Source of the DNA: an uncultured Bacilli bacterium
GTDB lineage: Bacteria > Bacillota_I > Bacilli_A > RF39 > UBA660
Assembly: GCA_910576795.1 (NCBI GenBank)
Contig: CAJTIX010000001.1
Span: 1-64,000 of the forward strand
DNA length: 64,000 bases
Direction of reading: 5' to 3'
This document shows positions 1-9,641 of the stretch, piece after piece. Below the pieces are notes generated by a model. That model was not told the origin of the DNA and made no database searches. It was given only the letters and a program-made list of their open reading frames with translations. The position numbers and the translations under genes were made by a program. Each line of letters starts with the position of its first letter. Within the stretch, counting starts at the first letter, position 1.

Positions 1-1
1 T

Positions 2-346
2 GATATCATTAAATCAATTTCTACCGATAATGGATCTGAATTTTCTGCTTGGAAAGAAATTCAAGAAATACTTAATACAACTGTTTATTTTTGTCATCCT
101 TATGCTAGTTATGAAAAAGGAACCAATGAAAAACATAATGGCATAATAAGATACTTTATTCCTAAAGGTGAATTAATTGAAAACTATTCAAACAAAGATA
201 TTGAAACCATTGTCAATTGGATGAATAATTATCCCAGAAAGATATTTGGATATAAAACTCCAATTGAAATGTTGAAAGAAGAAATCAATGATAATAACCT
301 TTTTAATAAAATTCTTAATATACAAAAAGAACTTAATGTTATATAA
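2..346 (+). CDS. IS30-type transposase, C-terminal part (cut by window edge)
   Basis: The open frame from base 2 to the TAA at 344-346 encodes the last 114 residues of an IS30-family DDE transposase. Visible marks are STDNGSEF (second catalytic Asp region), FCHPYASYEKGTNEKHNG (with the catalytic Glu region) and the downstream IRYFIPKG segment, in the order typical of the rve integrase core. The N-terminus and first catalytic Asp lie outside the window. Sequence just downstream (about 386-412, TTGCACTTCGTTTGAAAA) resembles the terminal inverted repeat of IS30 elements, but the other end is not available for comparison. Confidence 0.85.
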   Translation, partial: DIIKSISTDNGSEFSAWKEIQEILNTTVYFCHPYASYEKGTNEKHNGIIRYFIPKGELIENYSNKDIETIVNWMNNYPRKIFGYKTPIEMLKEEINDNNLFNKILNIQKELNVI

Positions 347-637
347 TAACATTAAACTTAGCAATAAGTGTATTTTATATATCTACTTGTTGCACTTCGT
401 TTGAAAATTTAAGAGTTTTGTATATTTTATGTTTAGATACCTCTATAATGATAAAAGAGAAAGAAGTTAACTAAAATTAATATAACCTATATGTAAAGTA
501 ATAAATTAGTAGTAAGAATAATTTGAAATTCAGTATATATGATTTAAAATAAAAGTTTTATAATAAATTTTGCTACTTTTCAAAAAAAATCTTTTTATTC
601 TCATTAAAAATTGATATAATCAATAATAGGTGAGAGT
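347..637. other. Non-coding gap: probable IS30 end plus pyk promoter
   Basis: About 290 bases without a gene. The first part (about 386-412) looks like an IS30 terminal repeat following the transposase. The rest is very AT-rich. A TATAAT box at 615-620 sits 17 bases before the pyk start codon and is probably its -10 element; I see no good -35. No RNA gene is recognised. Confidence 0.4.
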
Positions 638-2053
638 ATGAAAAAAACGAAAATTATCACAACCATTGGACCAGCAAGTAAAGATGAAGAAATCCTAAAA
701 GGACTTATTATGAGTGGTATGGATGTAGCACGCATTAATTTGACCCATGCCAGTCACGATTTTTGTAAAGATGTGATTACAAAAATAAGAAAATTAAATG
801 AAACTTTACATACCAATGTATCAATTATGTTGGATACCAAAGGACCAGATGTTACAGTTGGAAAATTTGAAAGCGGAAGTGCCTATTTAAATAGTGGTGA
901 TAAAATTCGTGTATATATGAATCCAATTTTAGGAGATTCGACTAAATTTTCTGTTTCCTATCCTAGACTTATCCATGATGTAAAGGTAAATGATACCATT
1001 AAAATCAACGATGGCTTAATTGAACTTACTGTACTAGATAAAGGAATCGATTATTTGCTATGTGAAGTTGTAACAGGTGGATTTATAGAAAATAATAAAG
1101 GGATCAATGTCATTGGGATTCGTTTGAATTTGCCTTTTTTAAGTGAGGAAGATAAAGAAGATATTGCTTTTGCACATGAAATGGATGTTGACTTTTTAGC
1201 ACTTACCCACGTTTCTAGTGCAGAAGATGTATTAGAAGTAAATGATGTATTGATCAATTTAGGAAATGATCATATCGCTATTATTCCTAAAATTGAAAAT
1301 GAAAGAGCTGTAGACGCAATTGATGAAATCATCGATATCAGTGATGGGGTTATGATTGCACGTGGAGATTTGGGTGTAGAACTTCCTTTCGAAAGAGTTC
1401 CTGGTATTCAAAGAACCATTATTAGCAAATGTCATCGATATGGTAAGGTGAGTATTGTTGCAACTGAAATGATGGCTTCTATGGAAAGTGCTGTTCGTCC
1501 AACACGTGCGGAAGTATCTGATGTTGCAAGTGCCGTTACAGATGGTGTAGATGCAGTTATGCTATCTGGGGAGACTACAATTGGAAAATATCCAGTTCAA
1601 ACAGTCGATATTATGAGTAAAATTATTGAGACTGCAGAAGAAGATGTCAATTACTATGAGTTATTAGATAAAGCAATGCGAACGGAAAAACAGGATACGA
1701 CAGGTTCGATCGCATATAGTGTAGTAGAGTGTGCAGGTAGACTTAAAGTCAATGCGATTGTAACACCAACAATGAGTGGATATACCGCTAGAAAAATTAG
1801 TCGATTCCGTCCATCTTGTCCAATTCTTGCGATTAGCCCTGATGAAAAAACCGTAAGAAACTTGACAATCTATTATGGAATTTATTCTCAAGCAATTAAA
1901 CCAATTAAATCATTTGATGAAATGATGGAACGTTCTAAAACGGTTGCAAAAGAGATTACTGCAGCAGCTACAGGAGAACGAATTATCATTACAGGGGGAT
2001 ATCCATTCAAAGAAGTGAAACATACCAATTTCATGAAAATTGAAGATTTATAA
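638..2053 (+). CDS. pyk: Pyruvate kinase
   Basis: Converts phosphoenolpyruvate and ADP to pyruvate and ATP, the last ATP-forming step of glycolysis. The 471-residue length matches the compact family without the extra C-terminal PEP-utiliser domain. Visible marks are the N-terminal KTKIITTIGPAS, MLDTKGPDV, the lysine/metal-site stretch IPKIENERAVD, MIARGDLGVELP, and ATEMMASM followed by PTRAEVSDVASAV and MLSGET. AGGTGAG at 628-634 precedes ATG 638. The gene runs straight into the GH31 gene, whose start lies 19 bases after this stop, so the two are probably co-transcribed. Confidence 0.96.
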   Translation: MKKTKIITTIGPASKDEEILKGLIMSGMDVARINLTHASHDFCKDVITKIRKLNETLHTNVSIMLDTKGPDVTVGKFESGSAYLNSGDKIRVYMNPILGDSTKFSVSYPRLIHDVKVNDTIKINDGLIELTVLDKGIDYLLCEVVTGGFIENNKGINVIGIRLNLPFLSEEDKEDIAFAHEMDVDFLALTHVSSAEDVLEVNDVLINLGNDHIAIIPKIENERAVDAIDEIIDISDGVMIARGDLGVELPFERVPGIQRTIISKCHRYGKVSIVATEMMASMESAVRPTRAEVSDVASAVTDGVDAVMLSGETTIGKYPVQTVDIMSKIIETAEEDVNYYELLDKAMRTEKQDTTGSIAYSVVECAGRLKVNAIVTPTMSGYTARKISRFRPSCPILAISPDEKTVRNLTIYYGIYSQAIKPIKSFDEMMERSKTVAKEITAAATGERIIITGGYPFKEVKHTNFMKIEDL

Positions 2054-2072
2054 GAAAAAGGGGTGGATCAGT

Positions 2073-4478
2073 GTGTACAATTTAGGAGAACAATTTACAT
2101 TTGATTATACACTAGCCAAAGCAAATCCAGAAAATGTAATTCAAGGGAAATACTATCGATTTACTATTCTGAGTGAACGTGTCATTCGTATGGAATACAA
2201 TGAAGAAGGATTATTTGAGGATAGATCTTCTACTTTAATTTGGTACCGTAATATGGCTCCAGTTTCTTTTACCAAAAAAGAGACAGACCGTGTTTTAGAA
2301 ATTACAACAAAGTATTTCCATCTGCGGTATGTGAAGGAAAAGCCATTTGATGGGGGTAGACTGAATGCGATGTCCAATTTAAGGGTTGATTTATTAAATT
2401 CAGATCGTATTTGGTACTATAACCATCCAGAAGTTCGGAATTATGGGGCACCAGGAATGTCTTTGGATGCCTATGACAAAAAATTAAAATTAAAAAAAGG
2501 CTTATATTCCACCGATGGTTTTGCGACAATCAATGATGCAGAACATATGATTTTAACGGAAAGTGGAACATTAGAAGAACGTAGTATTCAAGGAATAGAT
2601 CTTTATTTATTTATGTATTTGAAGGATTTTAGTTATTGCTTACAGGATTATTTTGCTTTGACAGGACAACCTGCTTTGTTGCCTCGTTATGCACTAGGAA
2701 ACTGGTGGGGAAAAGAAGAAGCTTATGATGATGCTACTTTGTCAGATTTGATTTCTAAGTTCAAGGATAAGGGAATTCCTTTATCAATTGTTCTATTAAA
2801 TGAATCTTGGCATTTACAGGAATACAATGGGAAAAAAAGAAAGTCTGGTTTTACATGGAATCAAAATCAATTTTCTGATCCCAATGAAACTGTTTCATTT
2901 TTACATCGTAATGGAATTCGTTTGGGTTTAAATGTAAAACCATTAGAGGGATTTTTTCCTTATGAAGAAAATTATGAAAAAATAAAGGAGTATATCCAAC
3001 CGGATAAAAATGGGGTAATTCCTTTTCATGCCTTGAATCCTGAAACTTTAGATTTGTATTTTAAATTATGCATTCATCCTTTGGATGAAATGGGTGTTGA
3101 TTTCTATTTTATAGATGAATTACCAAAAAATCCAATGGAATTATGGGCATTAAATCATTATCATTATTTCGATATGCAAAGGGACTATAAAAGAAGAGCT
3201 ATGATTTGTACTAGAAATGCGATGATTGCCCCCCATCGTTATCCTGTTTTATACTCTGGAAAGAGTGTTGTTGGCTGGGATACCTTACGGATGATTCCAT
3301 TTTACAATGGAAATGCAACCAATATGGGAATAAGCTATTGGAGTCATGATCTTGGTGGCTATTATAATGGAATGGAAGATAGTGAGTTATATATTAGATA
3401 TGTACAATTAGGTGTATTCAGTCCTATTTTGAAATTGGGGTCAGAAGATGGTAAATATTATAAAAGGGAACCTTGGCGTTGGGATTATAAAACATATAAA
3501 ATAGTGAAAGATTATATGAATTTGAGACATCGAATGATTCCATATATTTATACAGAAGCTTATAAATACCATAAATTTGGAACACCTATGATTACTCCAA
3601 TCTATTATAAATTTCCAGAAATGTATGATGACATGAATTATCGCAATGGATATTATTTTGGAAGTGAGTTATTTATTTGCCCAATCATTAATAAAAAAGA
3701 ACCTATTATGAATCGTGTCATTCACAAATTCTTTTTACCATCTGGTGTCTGGTACGATTATGTAACAGGAAAAAAATTTCCAGGTGGAAAAAAATATATT
3801 TCATTTTTTAAAGATGAAGATTATCCTGTCTTCGCAAAAGCAGGTTCTATTATCGTGTTAGGAGATCATGAAAATATCAATGATACCACTCCACCAGAAC
3901 GAATGGAAATTCAAATTTTTCCAGGAAGAAGTAATTCCTATGATTTATATGAAGATGATGGTGTAAGTGAATTATACAAGAAACAGTACTATTTAATTAC
4001 CAATATTGATTACAATTATATGCCAAATAACTATACAGTGATTATGCGACCAATTGAGGGAAAAACAGGAATTGTTCCAGAATATAGAGATTATAAATTT
4101 GTGTTCCGTAATACCAAGGAAGCAGAAGATGTGATTGTTTATTTTAATGATCAGAAGATTGAAGCAAATTCTTATGTAGAAGATACGAATTTTATAGTAG
4201 AAGTCAAACATGTGTCAACGTTAGGACAACTTACGTTAAATTGTAAAGGAAAAGATATTGAAATAGATGCAGTTCGTATTATTAATGATGATATCGAATC
4301 AATTATTTCCGATTTACCGATTGAAACAAAGATGAAAACAATGATTGACCATGTTATGTTTAGTGATGACTCTATTAAGAAAAAAAGAATTGGAATCCGT
4401 AAATTGAACAATCATAGATTGGAAAGAAAGTATATTAAATTATTCTTAAAATTGTTGGATTATATCAAAGAAGTGTAG
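2073..4478 (+). CDS. Glycoside hydrolase family 31 (alpha-glucosidase/xylosidase-like)
   Basis: About 801 residues of GH31 type: N-terminal beta-sandwich, (beta/alpha)8 barrel and C-terminal beta domains. Diagnostic stretches are LPRYALGNWWGK, DFYFIDE (D348 is the expected nucleophile) and ISYWSHDLGGYYNG followed by GVFSPILKLGS and REPWRWD. I chose GTG 2073 because AAGGGGTGG at 2058-2066 sits just upstream; a TTG at 2040 would overlap pyk. Where many family members have SGD carrying the acid/base Asp, this protein reads S-G-K (K397), so substrate and mechanism are uncertain. No signal peptide is seen, so it is probably cytoplasmic and acts on imported oligosaccharides. Confidence 0.85.
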   Translation: MYNLGEQFTFDYTLAKANPENVIQGKYYRFTILSERVIRMEYNEEGLFEDRSSTLIWYRNMAPVSFTKKETDRVLEITTKYFHLRYVKEKPFDGGRLNAMSNLRVDLLNSDRIWYYNHPEVRNYGAPGMSLDAYDKKLKLKKGLYSTDGFATINDAEHMILTESGTLEERSIQGIDLYLFMYLKDFSYCLQDYFALTGQPALLPRYALGNWWGKEEAYDDATLSDLISKFKDKGIPLSIVLLNESWHLQEYNGKKRKSGFTWNQNQFSDPNETVSFLHRNGIRLGLNVKPLEGFFPYEENYEKIKEYIQPDKNGVIPFHALNPETLDLYFKLCIHPLDEMGVDFYFIDELPKNPMELWALNHYHYFDMQRDYKRRAMICTRNAMIAPHRYPVLYSGKSVVGWDTLRMIPFYNGNATNMGISYWSHDLGGYYNGMEDSELYIRYVQLGVFSPILKLGSEDGKYYKREPWRWDYKTYKIVKDYMNLRHRMIPYIYTEAYKYHKFGTPMITPIYYKFPEMYDDMNYRNGYYFGSELFICPIINKKEPIMNRVIHKFFLPSGVWYDYVTGKKFPGGKKYISFFKDEDYPVFAKAGSIIVLGDHENINDTTPPERMEIQIFPGRSNSYDLYEDDGVSELYKKQYYLITNIDYNYMPNNYTVIMRPIEGKTGIVPEYRDYKFVFRNTKEAEDVIVYFNDQKIEANSYVEDTNFIVEVKHVSTLGQLTLNCKGKDIEIDAVRIINDDIESIISDLPIETKMKTMIDHVMFSDDSIKKKRIGIRKLNNHRLERKYIKLFLKLLDYIKEV

Positions 4479-4619
4479 ATATTGTTATATTGGAAAAAAT
4501 ATGTTAACAAAGCTTCAACTTTAGATACATTATCACGATTATAATAGAGTATGAAATAGTTGAGATCATATGAAACAAAAGTAGTTGCATTCCTTCTTAT
4601 TTTATACTATACTAATATT

Positions 4620-4822
4620 AATAAAAAACAAAGAAGAAGAGTAGTAATTTTGAAAGACCATGTCAGAGACAAAGTGGTAGGTGCAAACTTTGGGGATTTC
4701 AAAATGAACTTGCTTTGGAGTTCCGAAAGGCGTCAACATGCGTTAAATGTAAGAGAGCATAAGTATTATGAATTAAGGTGGTACCGCGGAAATTTTCCGT
4801 CCTTAACCCATAATGCTTTTTT
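4620..4822 (+). promoter_or_regulatory. T-box leader (tRNA-sensing riboswitch) upstream of leuS
   Basis: The T-box core AAGGTGGTACCGCGG (4775-4789) is present in full. It is followed by TTTTCCGTCCTTAA, which can pair back with TTAAGG and CGGAAAA to form the terminator, and then by a T-run (4816-4822). A -10 box TATAAT at 4540-4545 lies upstream. The leader precedes a small membrane-protein gene and leuS, so it most likely senses uncharged tRNA-Leu. I could not assign the specifier codon by eye. The 5' boundary is approximate. Confidence 0.88.
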
Positions 4823-4839
4823 GTGCAAAGAGGTGGAAA

Positions 4840-5193
4840 ATGAAAGATATTATATTTTATGGAATTGTATTTCTTATTCTATATTTAAGTTATGTATTAT
4901 TTGTGATTATTCGCAAAAAAAAATTGGCACAGTTTCGCTATAACACTTATGTACGATATTTGGAAAATGTATATCATCTGGATATGAATACTATATCTAT
5001 AAAGTTATTAGCGCATATCATTGCTTTAGCGAATGCAATTATTATCACAACAACCCTTTGGGCAATTGGTATTACAAATAATCTATTACTCAAGATGTTG
5101 CTTGCCTTTGCTATTCTAATACCGTTTCAATTATTGGTATACCATATCATTGGTAAAACAATGCAAATCAAACACAAAAGAAAGGAAGATTGA
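4840..5193 (+). CDS. Small membrane protein between T-box and leuS
   Basis: 117 residues with an N-terminal hydrophobic helix (about 3-24) and two more hydrophobic stretches (about 55-80 and 83-103), ending in a lysine-rich tail. ATG 4840 follows GAGGTGG at 4830-4836; an upstream in-frame ATG at 4813 lies in the T-box terminator and is rejected. The stop overlaps the leuS start (TGATG). I do not recognise the family. Sharing the T-box with leuS suggests a role linked to leucine, perhaps only by position. Confidence 0.7.
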   Translation: MKDIIFYGIVFLILYLSYVLFVIIRKKKLAQFRYNTYVRYLENVYHLDMNTISIKLLAHIIALANAIIITTTLWAIGITNNLLLKMLLAFAILIPFQLLVYHIIGKTMQIKHKRKED

Positions 5194-8012
5194 TGATGTA
5201 TAATTTTAAAGAAAAAGAAAAAAAATGGCAAAAATTTTGGGAGGAAAATGAAACCTTTCAAACAGATGTATGGGATTTTTCAAAACCAAAATATTATGCT
5301 TTGGATATGTTTCCCTATCCATCAGGAGTAGGGCTTCATGCAGGACATCCAGAAGGTTACACTGCAACCGATATTATGACTCGTATGAAAAAAATGCAAG
5401 GATATAATGTATTACATCCTATGGGGTGGGATGCTTTTGGTTTACCTGCTGAACAATATGCGATTACAACTGGAAATCATCCAGAGCAATTTACATTCGA
5501 TAATATAAAAACATTCAAAGGACAACTCAAATCATTGGGTTTTGCTTATGATTGGAAAAGAGAAATTTCAACAACTGATCCTGCATACTATAAATGGACC
5601 CAATGGATTTTTAAACAACTATATTTAGATGGGTATGCGAAATATATTGATATGCCAGTCAATTGGTGTGAGGAACTTGGAACTGTTTTATCCAATGATG
5701 AAGTCATTGATGGAAAAAGTGAACGTGGGGGTTATCCAGTAGTTCGTAAAAATATGAAACAATGGGTTATGGATATTCCTGCCTATGCAGAAAAACTCTT
5801 GAATAATTTGGATGACCTTGATTGGCCAGAATCTACGAAAGAAATTCAAAGAAATTGGATTGGAAAATCTGTAGGAGCTTATGTAGATTTTAAAGTTGCA
5901 AATCAATCTCAAATGTTTACAGTTTTTACAACAAGATGTGATACTTTATTTGGGGCAACTTACTGTGTTTTATCTCCAGAACATAAAATCGTAGATGAAA
6001 TTACAACATTAGAACAAAAAGAAGCAGTGGATGCATATAAGAAAATGTGCGCAACCAAGTCAGATTTGGAAAGAACGGAACTCAATAAGGAGAAAACAGG
6101 TGTATTTACAGGTGCTTATGCCATTAATCCTGTAAACAATCAACAAATTCCAATCTGGATTTCTGACTATGTACTTGCAACTTATGGAACAGGTGCGATT
6201 ATGGCCGTTCCAGCACACGACGAAAGAGATTATGAATTTGCAAGGAAATTTCATCTGCCAATCATTCAAGTTCTTGAAGAGGAAACTGGAGAAGCAAAAG
6301 AAAATGAATTTCAAAAGAATAGTATTGTTGCAGTGGTTTATGACAAGGAAAAAGATCAATATTTGACTATTAATTGGCATCAAAATGGAGGACGTTTATT
6401 TATTGGTGGAACCATTCAAGAAGGAGAAACTCCACTGGAGTGTGCTATTCGCGAAATTGGAGAAGAAACAGGATATACGAATATTGAACTCATAAAAGAA
6501 ACATTTAAAATTAGACACCATTATTATGCATATAACAAAGATAAATATTTTCAAATAGAATGTACAGGATTTTTATTTGAATTAAAAAGTCATGATCAAC
6601 AAAAACAAAATTTAGATGCTGATGAAGCATTTGATGTAGAATGGGTATCTTTGAATACAGTTGAACAAGAGATTAAAGAACCATTACATTCAAAAGTATT
6701 CGAATACATTCAATCAGGGAGTGCAATGGAGGGCGATGGAGTTCATATCAATTCTGAATTCTTAAATGGTCTTAATAAAGAAGAAGCAATCGCAACTATG
6801 ACCGCTTGGTTAGAAGAACATCATGTTGGTAAAAAACAAATCAATTATCGCTTAAGAGAATGGATTTTTGCGCGTCAACGTTATTGGGGAGAACCTGTCC
6901 CAATTGTCCATATGGAAGATGGAAGAGACCTTGTACTAGAAGATTCAGAATTACCACTTATTTTACCGAAAATGGAAGATTATAAAGGTAGAAATGGGAA
7001 AGCACCTCTAGAAAATGCAGAGGATTGGAAATATGTAGAAATTGATGGAGTAAAGGGGATCCGAGAAACATCTACTATGCCGGGAAGTGCTGGGTCTAGT
7101 TGGTATTTCTTAAGATATATTGACCCAGAAAATGAAAGTCAAATTGCTGATCCTGAATTATTAAAACATTGGTTACCAGTTGATTTATATGTAGGTGGAC
7201 CAGAGCATGCGGTTGGACATTTATTATATTCTAGATTTTGGAACGAATATTTATATGACAAAGGAATTGTTCCAGTCAAAGAACCATTTCAAAAATTGGT
7301 ACATCAAGGTATGATTTTAGGTGCTAATGGAATCAAAATGGGAAAAAGATATCCAGAATATGTAGTAAATCCAACAGATGTAGTTGAAAGTCATGGTGCT
7401 GATGCGCTTCGTTTGTATGAAATGTTTATGGGACCATTACAAGCAGATAAGCCTTGGAGTCAAACAGGGTTAGATGGCTCTAAAAAATTCCTAGATCGTG
7501 TATATCGTATCTTTGAAGAAGGAAAAGTGGTGGAAGAAAATACATTTGAACTAGAAAAAATTTATCATCAAACCGTTAAGAAAGTAACCAATGATTATGA
7601 AACATTGAATTTCAATACTGCAATTAGTCAAATGATGATTTTTATCAATGCTGTATATAAAGAAGATAAAATTTCAAGAGAATATGCGGAAGGCTTTATT
7701 CAACTTTTAAATCCTGTTTGTCCACATATAACAGAAGAAATCTGGCATACTTATCTCGGTCATAATGAAACAATAGCAGTCTCTTCATGGCCAACTTATG
7801 AGGAAGACAAAACAGTAGAAGATACATATGAAATGATTGTACAAGTCAATGGGAAAGTAAGAGGTAAGATAGAAGTCTCTACACATACCACAAAAGAAGA
7901 AATGGAAGTACTTGCAAAGGATATTCCAAATGTAAAAACACATTTAGAAGGAAAAGAAATTGTAAAGATAATTACAGTTCCTAAAAAATTGGTCAATATT
8001 GTTGTAAAATAG
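5193..8012 (+). CDS. leuS: Leucyl-tRNA synthetase with inserted Nudix domain
   Basis: Charges tRNA-Leu. Class I marks: MFPYPSGVGLHAGHPEG (HIGH box near residue 49), the editing-domain threonine-rich FTTRCDTLFG and GTGAIMAVPAHDERDYEFA, WYFLRYIDP, and a KMSKS-type loop reading KMGKRYPEY (near residue 715). The protein has 939 residues, against roughly 800-830 for most bacterial LeuRS. The extra length is a Nudix hydrolase domain at about residues 367-510. It lies between LPIIQV and the conserved GDGVHINSEFLNGLNKEEA and has a perfect Nudix box G406-x5-E412-x7-R420-E421-x2-E424-E425-x-G427. ATG 5193 overlaps the upstream stop; AAAGGAAG precedes it. Probably controlled by the T-box leader. Confidence 0.96.
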   Translation: MMYNFKEKEKKWQKFWEENETFQTDVWDFSKPKYYALDMFPYPSGVGLHAGHPEGYTATDIMTRMKKMQGYNVLHPMGWDAFGLPAEQYAITTGNHPEQFTFDNIKTFKGQLKSLGFAYDWKREISTTDPAYYKWTQWIFKQLYLDGYAKYIDMPVNWCEELGTVLSNDEVIDGKSERGGYPVVRKNMKQWVMDIPAYAEKLLNNLDDLDWPESTKEIQRNWIGKSVGAYVDFKVANQSQMFTVFTTRCDTLFGATYCVLSPEHKIVDEITTLEQKEAVDAYKKMCATKSDLERTELNKEKTGVFTGAYAINPVNNQQIPIWISDYVLATYGTGAIMAVPAHDERDYEFARKFHLPIIQVLEEETGEAKENEFQKNSIVAVVYDKEKDQYLTINWHQNGGRLFIGGTIQEGETPLECAIREIGEETGYTNIELIKETFKIRHHYYAYNKDKYFQIECTGFLFELKSHDQQKQNLDADEAFDVEWVSLNTVEQEIKEPLHSKVFEYIQSGSAMEGDGVHINSEFLNGLNKEEAIATMTAWLEEHHVGKKQINYRLREWIFARQRYWGEPVPIVHMEDGRDLVLEDSELPLILPKMEDYKGRNGKAPLENAEDWKYVEIDGVKGIRETSTMPGSAGSSWYFLRYIDPENESQIADPELLKHWLPVDLYVGGPEHAVGHLLYSRFWNEYLYDKGIVPVKEPFQKLVHQGMILGANGIKMGKRYPEYVVNPTDVVESHGADALRLYEMFMGPLQADKPWSQTGLDGSKKFLDRVYRIFEEGKVVEENTFELEKIYHQTVKKVTNDYETLNFNTAISQMMIFINAVYKEDKISREYAEGFIQLLNPVCPHITEEIWHTYLGHNETIAVSSWPTYEEDKTVEDTYEMIVQVNGKVRGKIEVSTHTTKEEMEVLAKDIPNVKTHLEGKEIVKIITVPKKLVNIVVK

Positions 8013-8050
8013 ATATATTGCTATTGATAAAGTATAATTGAAATAATATG

Positions 8051-8081
8051 AACTACCCGTTATCACAGGGTAGTTTATTTG
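8051..8081 (+). terminator. Rho-independent terminator after leuS
   Basis: Perfect 8-bp stem AACTACCC / GGGTAGTT (8051-8058 with 8068-8075) followed by a T-rich tail. It ends the leuS transcription unit. Confidence 0.85.
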
Positions 8082-8237
8082 TATTGAAATAAGAGGTTCC
8101 AAAAACCTATTCAATCTATTGGAACTGGTTTATAAAGATTCAAGTGGTGATACCATAATATATGACTATTTTGAATAGTTGAATAAAAGAAAAAAATGTA
8201 GTATGCTATATAATAGAAAAGAATAGGAGATGTAGTA

Positions 8238-9620
8238 ATGAAAAAGGGATTTACATTAGTGGAATTATTAGCTGTAATTGTTATACTAGCAGTAATCGCA
8301 CTTATAACGACTCCCCTTATTTTAGGAGTAATTGAAAAAGCAAAAAAAGGAGCATTTCAAGATAGTGTACTGAGTGCGTTTGATGCAATTGAGTATTATA
8401 TGATAGAACAAGAACTAACAGAATTTCCAAAAGAGGGAATTGAGGTCAAAAAATTAAAATTGAAAAATAACCATTTTAAATATGGCAGTTTTGTTCCAAA
8501 TGCAGAAGGAATAATAGAAGCAATGAATATCAGTGATGGAAAATACTGTGCCCAAGGAACAGAAAATGATTTAAAAATCAGTAATGGAGACTGTGCAATC
8601 GAATTACCAAAAGCAGAAATTACTGTAAAAAACAAAGTAGCAACCATAAAACTATCAGACCATTTTGGAATTACAGGATATGCAGTTACAGAAAGTGAAC
8701 CACAAGAATGGGTGGAAATAGAGCCTACAAAAAGTTTGACCATAGAATGGACCGCAGAACATGGAGGAAATTATATGGTTTATATAAAAGGTCTTTATGG
8801 AAGAACCAATCACATAGAATTCAATATAAAAGAAAGTGCATTTTGTGCATACAATCCAGGCGATGTTATAAAAACATTTAACTATTCAACAACCGAACAA
8901 ACACTTGAAGTACCATGTTATGGAATCTATAAAATAGAAGCAGCTGGTTCGGGTTCTAGTGCAGCAGGAACATTGGTAACTGGATATATTTCACTAACCA
9001 ACGAAGATAAATTATATGTGCATGCGGGATCTGAAGGAGGAGGAAGCGCAAGAACAGAATATGGATGTAATGCAGCACCAGGTGGTGGCGCAACTGTAAT
9101 ATGGCTGAATTATTCAAGTAGTAATACAGAACCAATCATGGTAGCTGGGGGAGGACCAGGAATTGGAAAAGCAAGAGATGGAGTGCAATCATTAGGAGAT
9201 GCCTATAATATAGGAAGCTTATCTGTAACACCATCATCGAATGAAACTAGATATAGAGGAAGCGGAAGCAACTATTATAACTGGTCAGCAGGAAGTGACA
9301 ATCATATGAATGTCGTAGTAACAGGAGCAGGAGGCGGAGGTTATTACGGTGGGAAATCTGCGACCTGTGTAGTCAATGGTACAAATAATTATGGTACCAA
9401 TACATATTGGTGTGGAGGTGCCTCTACAACTAGTTATGCAGGGACATCGTTTATTGATCTTGAAAAAGTATTCAATTATGATGAGAGTAGCCAAACAAAA
9501 GGAAATATTGAATATACAGGAACAAGTGGGAATGCAGATTTTAGAAGTGACAATATCAAATATGGAGCTGTTTCTGGAAATGGATATGCCCGTTTGACAC
9601 TGATATCTGTAGGAGAATAA
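8238..9620 (+). CDS. Prepilin-type N-terminus, glycine-rich surface protein
   Basis: 460 residues. The N-terminus KKGFTLVELLAVIVILAVIA is a textbook class III (type IV pilin/pseudopilin) signal, cleaved between G4 and F5, with Glu at mature position 5. After the hydrophobic helix come a coiled stalk, a beta-rich domain (about 125-200) and a C-terminal half (about 200-460) dominated by Gly, Ser, Tyr and Asn, with runs such as GAGGGGYYGG. GGAGATG precedes ATG 8238, and a TATAAT lies at 8209-8214. No pilus assembly genes are nearby. It is probably exported and surface-exposed; the function is unknown. Confidence 0.75.
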   Translation: MKKGFTLVELLAVIVILAVIALITTPLILGVIEKAKKGAFQDSVLSAFDAIEYYMIEQELTEFPKEGIEVKKLKLKNNHFKYGSFVPNAEGIIEAMNISDGKYCAQGTENDLKISNGDCAIELPKAEITVKNKVATIKLSDHFGITGYAVTESEPQEWVEIEPTKSLTIEWTAEHGGNYMVYIKGLYGRTNHIEFNIKESAFCAYNPGDVIKTFNYSTTEQTLEVPCYGIYKIEAAGSGSSAAGTLVTGYISLTNEDKLYVHAGSEGGGSARTEYGCNAAPGGGATVIWLNYSSSNTEPIMVAGGGPGIGKARDGVQSLGDAYNIGSLSVTPSSNETRYRGSGSNYYNWSAGSDNHMNVVVTGAGGGGYYGGKSATCVVNGTNNYGTNTYWCGGASTTSYAGTSFIDLEKVFNYDESSQTKGNIEYTGTSGNADFRSDNIKYGAVSGNGYARLTLISVGE

Positions 9621-9641
9621 TATACGTTAAATCATATAAGC

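Noticed and set aside
4560..4943. Open frame of 127 codons upstream of leuS
   Set aside because: It runs straight through the T-box leader core and terminator, has no ribosome binding site, and overlaps the better-supported membrane-protein gene. Treated as chance coding in a riboswitch.
5193..8012. LeuRS-Nudix as two genes joined by misassembly
   Set aside because: The frame is continuous, base composition is uniform, and LeuRS motifs resume precisely after the Nudix domain without loss, so a true insertion is more likely.
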